Positions 7,507-14,753 are shown, counted from the stretch's first letter. The stretch is DNA of 22,882 bases from Acidobacteriota bacterium (GCA_021827245.1 JAKAWN010000054.1:1-22882), one strand, 5' to 3'. A program made the numbers and translations. The notes: a model not told the origin generated them from the letters alone.

Positions 7507-8838
7507 TCAGAACGGCTTAAGAATCCTCTTGAACACATGCAGCGGCCCCGTTTCTCCCTTCGAGGTCGTGGCCACCTTTGCACTCTTCTTATTTGTGTCA
7601 GAACCCTTCTGGGCTTTTTCCTTCGAATCGTTTGAGTCCTTTTTGTTAGCCGCATTGCCGTTCGGCTCAGCCGGATCGATTTCACGCCCGCCTTTCAAAG
7701 CTGAATCGCCGACTGGCTCTACAGCAATCGCACTTGCCGGACCTGCACTGGGCTGGGGATTCTTGGCCATTACCACAGGATTGTTGGAGATATTTGTAAG
7801 AATGACAGGCCCATGGCGTGTAGCAGAGAGGTTCGGCCTACTTGTGAGCGTTCCCATCATTCTTTGAAAAAGACTCAGGTGAGTAACATCCAGAGCATCG
7901 GCTTGCGCCCGTGCCAGGGTGTCCAAGGTTGGCTGCGGGATTGGTTGGTGCATTGCAGCAAGCTGTTCCTTTGCTGGCGAGGCCATGGGGCTCAAAGGAT
8001 AATCAACAAGAATACGATCGTAATATGGAATAGCCTTCTCCGGCTGTTTCAGGCGCTCGTAAGTCTGGGCCAAGTACCAGCAGGCCTCGCCCGCCTGGCT
8101 GAACGACGGATAATCGTTGACAAGCTCTTGAAACCGGGACCTTGCCGCCGGATTGGCATGATTCTCAAAGTAAAAATACGCCACGTCATACTCGCCCTGA
8201 GCCAGCACCTGCTGAACCTCTCGAAGACGAGCTTTGGCACGTGGCATCAAGGGGCTATCTGGATATTTGAGCAGAAACTCCTTAAACTCCGCCTGGGCAA
8301 GCCTGGCCTGAGTAAGATCGCGGTCGGGCTTTCCCATTTGGCGGAAGTGAGCCATCGCCACGCGATATTGGGCCATTGGAGCTTCAGGGGCCGTAGGGAA
8401 AAACGTGATGAAGTCCTTGTATTCCGACTCCGATTCAGTCAGGCCGGCGGTCCCACCCTGCTTAAAATAGGAGTTTGCAATAGCCAGTTTAGCCTTGGCT
8501 AAGTACTCGCTATCCGGATAAGTATTCAGAAGCGTCTGAAGTGTCAGCCGCCCGACGTCATAATGGCCGTGATCAATAGCGTCAATGGACTTCTCATAAA
8601 GAATCTTGTCCGGCTGCTGGCCGGTGGGAAGCAAATTGTTCGCAACATCTTTGTGCTGAAGGAGGACGCAGCCAGGTAATACCGTAATCCAAGCCACCAG
8701 CAGGCAAATCACCGTTCGACGGTAAGAACTGAGCAAACGGACTGAGAATCCCCGCCCACCTGCTGGCGATACACAGATTTCACGCCTTACTTCCTGTCGT
8801 AGACCACCTGTCATGATTTCTTTGTGACGATTCATCAC
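7507..8838 (-). CDS. bamD: BamD-like outer-membrane assembly lipoprotein with TPR repeats
   Basis: This 443-residue protein has a lipoprotein signal: basic SSYRRT, a hydrophobic stretch and the lipobox VLPGC with Cys57 as the predicted lipidated residue. TPR-type helices follow at about residues 75-315, with YPDSEYLAKAKLAIANSYFKQG, FFPTAPEAPMAQYRVAMAHF, YPDSPLMPRAKARLREVQ and YPSFSQAGEACWYLAQTYERL, typical of BamD/YfiO, which helps insert beta-barrel proteins into the outer membrane. After residue 330 comes a low-complexity Asn/Lys/Ser/Asp-rich tail of about 110 residues absent from E. coli BamD. It ends in a basic cluster. The 41 residues before the signal core are long, so a TTG at 8736 is a possible alternative start. 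It lies 58 bp downstream of rpe. Confidence 0.82.
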   Translation of the reverse strand: MMNRHKEIMTGGLRQEVRREICVSPAGGRGFSVRLLSSYRRTVICLLVAWITVLPGCVLLQHKDVANNLLPTGQQPDKILYEKSIDAIDHGHYDVGRLTLQTLLNTYPDSEYLAKAKLAIANSYFKQGGTAGLTESESEYKDFITFFPTAPEAPMAQYRVAMAHFRQMGKPDRDLTQARLAQAEFKEFLLKYPDSPLMPRAKARLREVQQVLAQGEYDVAYFYFENHANPAARSRFQELVNDYPSFSQAGEACWYLAQTYERLKQPEKAIPYYDRILVDYPLSPMASPAKEQLAAMHQPIPQPTLDTLARAQADALDVTHLSLFQRMMGTLTSRPNLSATRHGPVILTNISNNPVVMAKNPQPSAGPASAIAVEPVGDSALKGGREIDPAEPNGNAANKKDSNDSKEKAQKGSDTNKKSAKVATTSKGETGPLHVFKRILKPF

Positions 8839-8896
8839 CTTCCCGTCCCTGACTAGTCTTCAGACGCAAACGGAAGAAGATTGCTGGCAGCGCAGT

Positions 8897-9595
8897 TTAA
8901 TGAACCCGAGAATTCATTTTTTGCCCGAAAGTGCCGGTGTCACGGCCCAACTCTCGCACAAAAGCACGCATTACCTCACCCCGGTCCTGTTTATCAAAGA
9001 TGGCAGAACCAACTACAAGGATGTCTGCTCCGGCATGAAGCAACTCCCTTGCCTCCCCTACACCGATACCACCTTCAGCTTCAATCGCAAGATTGAGTCC
9101 GCGGGTTTCGCGTACTTTCGCGAGCGCAGCCACTTTATCAATGGAACGCTGTTTGGATCCTTCTGTACGTGTGTCGACAGTGCCACTTTGGACCAGAACG
9201 TAATCGAGGTCCTCCAGAATCTCGTAACACCGTTCCACAGGCGTTGCCGGACCTAGCGCCAGGCCCACCTTCACTCCTCGCTTTCTTGCTGAGCTTATTC
9301 CGAACGTTACGTCGTGCGTTGCCTCGGGATGGAAGGCCACGTAGTCCGCACCGGCACTGATAAAGTCCTCGATATAGCGCTCAGGCCGTTCAATCATAAG
9401 GTGAACGTCCAGCTTCAGTTTCGTCGCTTTGCGGATGCTCCTGACCACCGGCTGACCGACAGAAATGTGAGGCTGGAAATGACCATCCATGACATCAATA
9501 TGGATTGCCGGCAACCCGAGTGCCTGAACCACATCCAGTGCTTCTCCGAGCCGGTCGAAGTCTGCTGCAAGTATCGAAGGCACAATCGAGGTCAT
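8897..9595 (-). CDS. rpe: ribulose-phosphate 3-epimerase family protein with altered active site
   Basis: The TIM-barrel epimerase fold is clear from MTSIVPSILAADFDRLGEAL, HIDVMDGHFQPHIS (H32, D34, D37), LDVHLMIERPERY (H65), VAFHPEAT and AGADILVVGSAIF. The family interconverts ribulose-5-phosphate and xylulose-5-phosphate with two metal-bound aspartates. Two family hallmarks differ: the usual NPGFGGQ phosphate loop is replaced by SGTVDTRTEGSKQ (residues 137-149), and the second catalytic Asp of VDGGI is Glu174 in IEAEGGI. It may be a divergent Rpe or an epimerase for another sugar phosphate. ATG 9595 gives the conventional N-terminus; the frame opens at ATG 9631, adding 12 residues. No strong Shine-Dalgarno is visible for either. 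The bamD-like gene follows on the same strand. Confidence 0.83.
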   Translation of the reverse strand: MTSIVPSILAADFDRLGEALDVVQALGLPAIHIDVMDGHFQPHISVGQPVVRSIRKATKLKLDVHLMIERPERYIEDFISAGADYVAFHPEATHDVTFGISSARKRGVKVGLALGPATPVERCYEILEDLDYVLVQSGTVDTRTEGSKQRSIDKVAALAKVRETRGLNLAIEAEGGIGVGEARELLHAGADILVVGSAIFDKQDRGEVMRAFVRELGRDTGTFGQKMNSRVH

Positions 9596-9687
9596 AAACC
9601 ATGGTGCTGCGGTGGGCTCAGACGACCCCATCCGGCTCAGCTTTCAGGCTAACACACTTCTTGCCACCATGAAAGGGTTGTCGCACT

Positions 9688-9705
9688 AATTTCAATATTG
9701 AAATT
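9688..9705. promoter_or_regulatory. 18-bp perfect palindrome upstream of rpe
   Basis: AATTTCAAT/ATTGAAATT is a perfect 18-bp palindrome, AT-only except for one C and one G, in otherwise mixed DNA about 90 bp before the rpe start. It is a plausible binding site for a dimeric regulator. There is no T-run pattern of a terminator. Confidence 0.4.
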
Positions 9706-9871
9706 TTGGCTCGCCTAGGGCAGGTTTTTATGTAGTGAAAGGTCCCATTGAGCCTTCCAGACGCTTCATACCGCTTCGGACCTATTGCCCGGCAACTATT
9801 CCCTCAAATATGAGATTTCAGATCCATTGTTGCACTGTGGACGACTCATTTCCAACCCTGGAAGGACAGCA

Positions 9872-10306
9872 TCAGGCATCCGTCTGCCCGCCAATCGAAC
9901 TGATAAGATGCGTCCTTAAAGCCCGCATGAACTCTTCAGGAGGAACGGGCATTTCCAGGTAATCGACCGCACCCAGTTGCATCGCCTCCAGGTAGTTTTC
10001 CATGTCGGAGGTGCGAGCCAAAACCAGCACTGGGGTGTTCCGGTCAATCTCCAATACCCGCGTTAAGATGTCTCTGCCTTCAAAAGCCCTTCCACCCTGG
10101 CCCACGGTTACGAGATCGAACGTCTCGCTCTGTAGCATCGCTAGCCCCTCGCCGTAAGTAGCGCACGCCAGGACCTCATACCCCAATGCCTGAAGAAGGT
10201 CGCTGTGATAAGCCAGACTTTCAGGTTCCGCAATCACTACCAGAATCCTGGGAGCCTTCTGAACACGCTTGCTGTTGCCACTATCCCCCATCTCTTCAAA
10301 TCTCAT
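9872..10306 (-). CDS. degenerate receiver-domain (pseudo-receiver) protein
   Basis: This 144-residue protein is a stand-alone CheY-like domain: RILVVIAEPESLAYHSDLL, GYEVLACATYGEGLAML, FDLVTV, TPVLVLAR, AMQLGAVDYLEMPVPPEEF. The fold matches across residues 20-130, but the chemistry is lost. The acidic pair is reduced to I25-A26-E27, the phospho-acceptor Asp after FDLV is Gly69, the conserved Thr/Ser is Ala97, and the invariant Lys before Pro is Met119. Phosphorylation is therefore very unlikely, and it probably acts through protein contacts only. A strong ribosome-binding site, AGGAGG, lies 7 nt before ATG 10306. No histidine kinase is nearby; the divergent neighbour is the NhaR-like regulator. 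Confidence 0.82.
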   Translation of the reverse strand: MRFEEMGDSGNSKRVQKAPRILVVIAEPESLAYHSDLLQALGYEVLACATYGEGLAMLQSETFDLVTVGQGGRAFEGRDILTRVLEIDRNTPVLVLARTSDMENYLEAMQLGAVDYLEMPVPPEEFMRALRTHLISSIGGQTDA

Positions 10307-10701
10307 GCCTGATCCTCCTGTCCCTTGTGTGAGGCTCTTCGTTCTCCGCGTTTTGCCCGGAAGTCAATGGCGGCGTAGGCCGAGGCATATTCGACGTTTG
10401 GAAATAACTGGAACCTTGCATTCTCTGCGTAAAATAACCTTCCGCGGCTGCGGGGTCACCAAGGTATTCAAAAACGGTGGGAACCGCATAGCCAGCCCCT
10501 TGGCAACGATTGCCCAATACTTCGTGCTTTGCCACACTCGCCGCTTTGCTGATTGTCACCCGTATAGGTCCTTCCTACACGTCGAAGTTTCCCCATGGGA
10601 CGCAGCGCGCTGCATAGGCTCTCTTGTAACAAGCCCGCAGGAATTAGAAAAGTAGAAAGTTTCGATGTAATTGATAGATTTTTGCTATCTATAATAATGG
10701 T
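10307..10701. other. 395-bp region between the pseudo-receiver gene and nhaR
   Basis: The left edge carries the AGGAGG ribosome-binding site of the pseudo-receiver gene and the right edge the nhaR promoter and operator. A minus-strand open frame from GTG 10559 to 10296 (87 codons) overlaps the receiver start by 11 bp. It shows no codon bias, no Shine-Dalgarno and no recognisable family, so it is not called as a gene. Nothing else is recognised. Confidence 0.4.
10671..10695 (+). promoter_or_regulatory. nhaR -10 element with LysR-type dyad; possibly leaderless transcript
   Basis: A consensus TATAAT at 10690-10695 ends 6 bp before the nhaR ATG (10702), so transcription would start at or near the A of the ATG. 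No Shine-Dalgarno precedes the ATG. The dyad GATAG-N7-CTATC (10673-10689) abuts the -10 element and fits the T-N11-A style of LysR boxes, suggesting autorepression. A good -35 at 17 bp is not evident; TTGATA is only 13 bp away. Confidence 0.5.
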
Positions 10702-11619
10702 ATGGAGTGGATCAATTACCACCACTTGCTATACTTTTGGACGGTCGCACGGACGGGCAGCATTGTGAAGGCATCGCAGGAACTTCTGCTCGCCCCTCCA
10801 ACCATCAGCTCGCAGATTTCTCGCCTGGAAGAGCAGCTCGGTGAAAAGCTCTTTGTGCGCTCCGGCCGCCGGCTGCTTTTAACCGATGCCGGACACATTG
10901 CGTTTCGTTACGCCGACGAAATCTTTTCGCTCGGAAGGGAACTAAACGAAACGTTGCGTGGTCGCCCGACCGGACATCCGTTGCGACTGCGAGTCGGAGT
11001 GGCCGACCACCTCCCAAAATGGATCGCCTACCACCTGATCAATCCAGCCGTTCGGCTTCCGGGTTCGATCCGAGTCATCTGCTATGAACACCGGCTTGAC
11101 CAGTTGCTGGCCGAGCTAGCTGTGAACGATCTGGACGTCGTGTTGTCGGACGCGCCGGTCGGTCCTCAGGTGAAAGTCCGCGCGTTTAACCATTTGCTCG
11201 GCGAATGTGACGTGGCCTTTTACGCTCAACAAAAGGTCGCCCCGAAGCTGCGGCGAGGGTTTCCCAACTCTCTGGACGGAACTCCCTTTCTCCTTCCCAC
11301 CGAGGACAGCTCAGTGAGGTTCGGCCTCGATCAATGGTTCAATCAGCAACAGATCCGACCTCTGGTTGTGGGCGAGTTCGACGACTTTTCGTTGCTCCGG
11401 ACCTTTGCAGAAGCGGGACACGGCGCATTCGCAGCCCCCTGGGTTCTTGACCGCGAAATGCGCCACTACGGCTTCGGCCTTATCGGGCGCACCAGCGCGA
11501 TCCGGTCCCGCTTTTATGCAATCTCAGTTGAAAGGCGAATTAAGAATCCCGCCGTGGTTGCTATCTCTGCAGTCGCACGCCAGAGGATATTCCGCTTGAC
11601 TAACCGGTCCCGGCTTTGA
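10702..11619 (+). CDS. nhaR: LysR-family transcriptional regulator, NhaR type
   Basis: This 305-residue protein has an N-terminal winged HTH (MEWINYHHLLYFWTVARTGS then AASQ-like KASQELLLAPPTISSQISRLEEQLGEKLF at residues 20-50) and a periplasmic-binding-like effector domain. Several blocks are characteristic of NhaR rather than generic LysR: YNHLYYFW-like start, YADEIFSL, VGVADHLPKW, LDVVLSDAPVG, LDQWFNQQQIRP and VGEFDDFSLLRTFAEAGHGAFAAPWV. NhaR activates the Na+/H+ antiporter gene nhaA in response to Na+ in E. coli; no antiporter lies in this window, so its target is unknown. The stop TGA (11617-11619) lies at the start of the right arm of a small hairpin, CCGGTC (11604)/GACCGG (11618), without a T-run. 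It is convergent with the zinc-ribbon gene. Confidence 0.9.
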   Translation: MEWINYHHLLYFWTVARTGSIVKASQELLLAPPTISSQISRLEEQLGEKLFVRSGRRLLLTDAGHIAFRYADEIFSLGRELNETLRGRPTGHPLRLRVGVADHLPKWIAYHLINPAVRLPGSIRVICYEHRLDQLLAELAVNDLDVVLSDAPVGPQVKVRAFNHLLGECDVAFYAQQKVAPKLRRGFPNSLDGTPFLLPTEDSSVRFGLDQWFNQQQIRPLVVGEFDDFSLLRTFAEAGHGAFAAPWVLDREMRHYGFGLIGRTSAIRSRFYAISVERRIKNPAVVAISAVARQRIFRLTNRSRL

Positions 11620-11678
11620 CCGGAACACAAACCATTTTCTTATCGGGACGGAACCATGCCCGCCATTCGGCCTGATTC

Positions 11679-12083
11679 TTACTTCTTGAAGAGATTCTCA
11701 AAAGCTGCCCGTGCGTCGAGCGGTTTCGAGGACGAAGTCTCCCGTTCAACAGTGGTCCGGGGGGAGAAAAAGGAGCAATGGTTTCGCGAGTCCTTCTTGG
11801 GGATTCGCGCCGTAATGGGCTTTGCGCATTCGAACCGGCTTCCCGTGTCAAAAAACGTGCATTGGCGGCAACTGTGCAACTCGGCTCCGCAATTCGGACA
11901 CTTGGCCATTGGGTCAATGCTGGTGGGAAGGATGGTCGCACAGGAACCACATCGCCAAACAACGCGCTGCCCTGGCATCACCGGAGTTCGAGGACCGAAC
12001 GTTTCCTCCTTCTTTTGCGGCCGGCCCTCGCGTTCCGGGGCATCCGAGTCCATGTAGCCCCGCTGTTTATATTTCCTGCCCAT
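11679..12083 (-). CDS. hypothetical zinc-ribbon protein
   Basis: This 134-residue soluble protein has eight cysteines, six of them as three CxxC pairs: C45/C48 (CGSC), C62/C65 (CPNC) and C72/C75 (CRQC), plus C86 and C103. The first two pairs look like a zinc ribbon; the others may hold a second metal. The N-terminal 35 residues are charged and the C-terminal KPLDARAAFENLFKK is a short amphipathic helix. No enzyme motif is visible. The ATG at 12083 has GAGG 7 nt upstream. I believe such short zinc-ribbon proteins are common in Acidobacteriota but cannot name a family or function. It is convergent with nhaR, with a 59-bp gap. Confidence 0.72.
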   Translation of the reverse strand: MGRKYKQRGYMDSDAPEREGRPQKKEETFGPRTPVMPGQRVVWRCGSCATILPTSIDPMAKCPNCGAELHSCRQCTFFDTGSRFECAKPITARIPKKDSRNHCSFFSPRTTVERETSSSKPLDARAAFENLFKK

Positions 12084-12368
12084 TACAAAACCTCATCTCT
12101 GAATTTGGGAAATGTATCTGATGACGCAGCTTCCTTTATGATAGGGCCGTAAGGCAGTCAGCGCCAAGGAGATTATTGCTGAGAAGTACGCTTGTACTCC
12201 CCAAGCCACAAAAGACACCCCGAACTACGTGAGATCGGTAAAGCGGGTTTCTTATCTGGAAGCTAAGAACAGAATTCCAAAGACAGGTCGAACAATCAAT
12301 TCCACCCAATCGCAGGACAGCGTCCGGAGAAACAGCAACCCTCGCTGAATCGGGGAGAACTGTTGGCC

Positions 12369-12716
12369 CTACTTCTTTTTCTTGGCGCCCAGCGACCGGA
12401 TATACCTCAGCACATCCTTCATCTGCTGTTCACTTAGCTTCCCCTTGAACGAGACCATCGCGGTTCCCTGCACTCCGTTCTCGATGGCATCGAGCATTTC
12501 CTTATCGGTATGGGCGGCCTGCCACTTTGGGTCAGTGAAATCGGGAGTCTTGATGGCAGGATATCCTTTGCCTTCGATACCATGACACATGGAACATTTT
12601 TCCCTGAAGATGCCGGCGCCTTCGGACTTTTCAGGCGCAGCATAGGACATTGAGATGCCAAAGGCAATCGATCCCGCAACCATAAACGTCAAAGCCAAGC
12701 CTCGGAAAGGTCTCAT
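12369..12716 (-). CDS. small periplasmic class I c-type cytochrome
   Basis: This 115-residue electron carrier has a Sec signal peptide (MRPFRGLALTFMVAGSIAFG... cleaved after SYA near residue 26). The haem-binding motif is CSMCH at about residues 41-45, and the likely distal methionine is in GTAMVSF. A C-terminal LSEQQMKDVLRYIRSL helix is typical of cytochrome c6/c552-like proteins. The mature chain is about 89 residues with one haem, exported and matured in the periplasm. It ends in a KKKK tail. It stands alone, with 285 bp to the zinc-ribbon gene and 567 bp to the radical SAM gene. The redox partner is not identifiable. No clear ribosome-binding site precedes ATG 12716. Confidence 0.9.
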   Translation of the reverse strand: MRPFRGLALTFMVAGSIAFGISMSYAAPEKSEGAGIFREKCSMCHGIEGKGYPAIKTPDFTDPKWQAAHTDKEMLDAIENGVQGTAMVSFKGKLSEQQMKDVLRYIRSLGAKKKK

Positions 12717-12902
12717 AAGGTTTATCTGTGACCTCAGAGATGAAATTCAGCGCGGTAAACTTCACCGACAACCACAAAGCTCACACCTTCCTAGTACTTG
12801 ATGACATTGAATAGCGCTCGTTCATCGGGACCTAAACGCTTCTAATTCATAGGCCTAGATATAACGCGTACTCGCGTCACTTAGTACTAGTCCCACTGTG
12901 CA

Positions 12903-13060
12903 CGGGACAGTCTGCCTTCAAGGCTTCAGCCAAAGGGACGTTCTGTCCCGGATACCGTGGATATCCGCCTCCGGCCAGATCGTCCTTTCGGATCTGACGC
13001 AAGCAGCCATCCGCCTGGATGGCGGTGCATGCCTGCAGGTTGGCGCTCAGGCAACCTGCA
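12903..13060. repeat. chain of five hairpins (tandem inverted repeats)
   Basis: Five perfect inverted repeats follow each other: CGGGACAG 12903/CTGTCCCG 12943; CGGATA 12949/TATCCG 12962; CAGATC 12976/GATCTG 12991; GCCATCC 13006/GGATGGC 13017; and TGCAGGTTG 13034/CAACCTGCA 13052 (9-bp stem, 9-nt loop). Apart from a 2-bp overlap between the first two, they do not overlap, and together they span about 160 bp. This is far more dyad symmetry than chance. It looks like a composite intergenic repeat element or a structured RNA. Confidence 0.6.
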
Positions 13061-13249
13061 CTCTACAAAGCTTTTTGCGATACGCCGCGATCAGCCCCAT
13101 CGCCCCACGCTGACCGCGCACGCAAATCGGTAGCAACATTTATGCTATGAAGAGAGCCACGAAAAATCAAGCACGATCAGCATTGCTTCTGGCATAGTGC
13201 AGGATCAATGCCCTCGTGCACCCGCTATTCACCAGCCGTCAGGAGCCCT

Positions 13250-13278
13250 TTGAGGATTATCCCGCCGCCTGATAAGAT
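13250..13278 (+). promoter_or_regulatory. candidate promoter for the radical SAM cassette
   Basis: TTGAGG (13250-13255) and TAAGAT (13273-13278) are separated by 17 bp on the plus strand. This would place the transcript start at about 13285, right at the annotated TTG start, so either the mRNA is nearly leaderless or translation begins further in. Confidence 0.35.
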
Positions 13279-13283
13279 GGGCC

Positions 13284-14753
13284 TTGGGGAATGAATCTAA
13301 GCAAGTTCAATGCGGTTGGTCGGACCTCTTGAAAAGTGTCCTAATCTCGACTTACGAACTCGGTCGCCAGCCTTTCGGTCTGGCGTCTCCCGCTGCGTGG
13401 CTCCGGCGTGCGGGATCTTCTGTGACGTGCCTTGACCTCTCATGCCAGTCGCTCAATGAAGAAGCTATCAAAGTGGCCGACCTGATCGCGTTCTACGTCC
13501 CGATGCACACGGCAACGCGGCTGGCGGCACAACTTCTTCCTACGGTTCGGAAGTTGAATCCTCAGGCCCATCTCTGCTGCTATGGCCTCTATGCGCCTGT
13601 GAACGAGTCATTCCTGCGCAAGCTGGGGGTGCAGACAATTTTGGGCGGAGAGTTCGAAGCGGGTCTTGCAGCAACACTCGAGCGCCTGCGAGAGAACCGT
13701 ACATCGCCGGAGGCGCAAACACTGCCCACCATCTCGCTGTCCAGACAGAGTTTTCTAACCCCGGAACGGCAAACTCTGCCGCCGCTCAGCCGCTATGCAA
13801 AACTCGTTTGGGGAGACAACGACGCCCGGGTTGCCGGCTACACCGAAGCCAGCCGGGGATGCAAACACCTTTGCAGGCATTGCCCGATTGTTCCCATTTA
13901 TGAAGGTCGCTTTCGTATTGTCCAGCCGGAAGTCGTGTTGGAAGATATCCGGCAGCAAGTGTCTATGGGAGCCACGCACATCACTTTTGGCGACCCTGAC
14001 TTTTTCAATGGCATCCGCCACGCCATGCGAATCGTCACAGCCATGCACGCTGAGAATCCCGCGGTCACTTACGATGTCACGATCAAGGTCGAACACTTGT
14101 TGAAGCATGCGGGATTCCTCTCCGCGCTCCGCGAAACCGGATGCGCCTTTGTGACCAGCGCAGTGGAATCGCTGGATGATGAAGTTCTTCTCCGGCTCGA
14201 AAAAAGGCATACCCAGAGGGATTTTGTTCGCGCCTTGCAACACTGCCGACAAGCCGGCCTTGCGATTTCGCCCACATTCGTTGCATTCACCCCATGGACA
14301 ACCCTCGAAAGCTATTGCGATTTCCTCAACGGATTGCGGGAGTTCGACCTAGTGGATTACGTTGCCCCCATCCAGCTTGGCATTCGTCTCCTGATTCCTG
14401 CAGGCTCACGGCTGCTGGAACTCTCGGAAATCGCGGGACTGGTTGGGCCGTTCGACGAAGCCGCACTGGCTTACCCCTGGTCCAATCAGGACCCGAGAGT
14501 GGATGAATTGTGCACGCGAGTGCAAAGGGTTGTTCATGAAGGGGGGAAACAGAAAGCAACACGGCGGCAGATCGTTCAGCGCGTGGTTAAGATCGCTTAT
14601 GAAGCAGCGGGGATCGAACCTCCTGATCTGCCGGAGCCGGCCGATCGTCTGGACCGTGCGGCAATTCCATACCTGACTGAGCCCTGGTATTGCTGAGCCG
14701 AACCCACGGGAGACCAGTTGGCTTCCCTTCACCACGATGTGGCTTTGGTCTGA
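13284..14753 (+). CDS. radical SAM selenoprotein with Cys-Sec-Ala-Glu-Pro (CUAEP) tail; in-frame TGA at 14694-14696
   Basis: A standard reading gives 470 residues ending in Cys at 14693, but the following codons are TGA, GCC, GAA, CCC. Read as selenocysteine, the tail is C470-U471-A472-E473-P474 and the frame continues to TGA at 14751-14753 (489 residues). As I recall, a named family of radical SAM proteins ends in CUAEP, or CCAEP in cysteine forms. A SECIS-like hairpin lies at 14708-14727. The N-terminal third (residues 18-135) resembles a cobalamin-binding Rossmann domain but lacks DxHxxG. The radical SAM cluster motif is C193-x3-C197-x2-C200 (GCKHLCRHCP), with GDPDFFNG and KVEHLLKH following in the barrel. 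The TTG start at 13284 is uncertain. DUF169 and ATP-grasp genes follow on the same strand. The substrate is unknown; the Cys-Sec pair may be redox active or bind a metal. Confidence 0.88.
14694..14727 (+). promoter_or_regulatory. selenocysteine TGA codon with bacterial SECIS hairpin
   Basis: The TGA is at 14694-14696. Downstream, GGGAGACC (14708-14715) pairs with GGCTTCCC (14720-14727) around loop AGTT (14716-14719): six Watson-Crick pairs, one G-U and one A-C mismatch. The loop starts 19 nt after the TGA and has a G in its first two bases. Both fit published bacterial SECIS rules (loop 16-37 nt from UGA). SelB would bind this element. Confidence 0.78.

Larger units (their letters stand above)
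12717..13283. other. 567-bp non-coding region between cytochrome c and the radical SAM cassette
   Basis: The part at 12717-12900 shows nothing recognisable beyond the upstream DNA of the cytochrome gene. A hairpin chain occupies 12903-13060 (separate entry). The remainder leads into the radical SAM gene, with a candidate promoter at 13250-13278. A plus-strand open frame at 12898-13113 runs through the hairpins and is not a gene. Confidence 0.5.

Noticed and set aside
10296..10559. Minus-strand 87-codon frame overlapping the pseudo-receiver start
   Set aside because: GTG start without Shine-Dalgarno, no third-position bias and no family resemblance.
11604..11623. Hairpin CCGGTC/GACCGG at the nhaR stop as an intrinsic terminator
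   Set aside because: Only a 6-bp stem and no T-run follows.
12145..12348. Plus-strand open frame of 67 codons in the zinc-ribbon/cytochrome gap, reading like protein (AKEIIAEKYAC...)
   Set aside because: No ATG/GTG/TTG start, no ribosome-binding site and no recognised family. It may be a gene remnant, but chance cannot be excluded.
12898..13113. Plus-strand 71-codon frame
   Set aside because: It runs entirely through the hairpin chain; its sequence is explained by the repeats.
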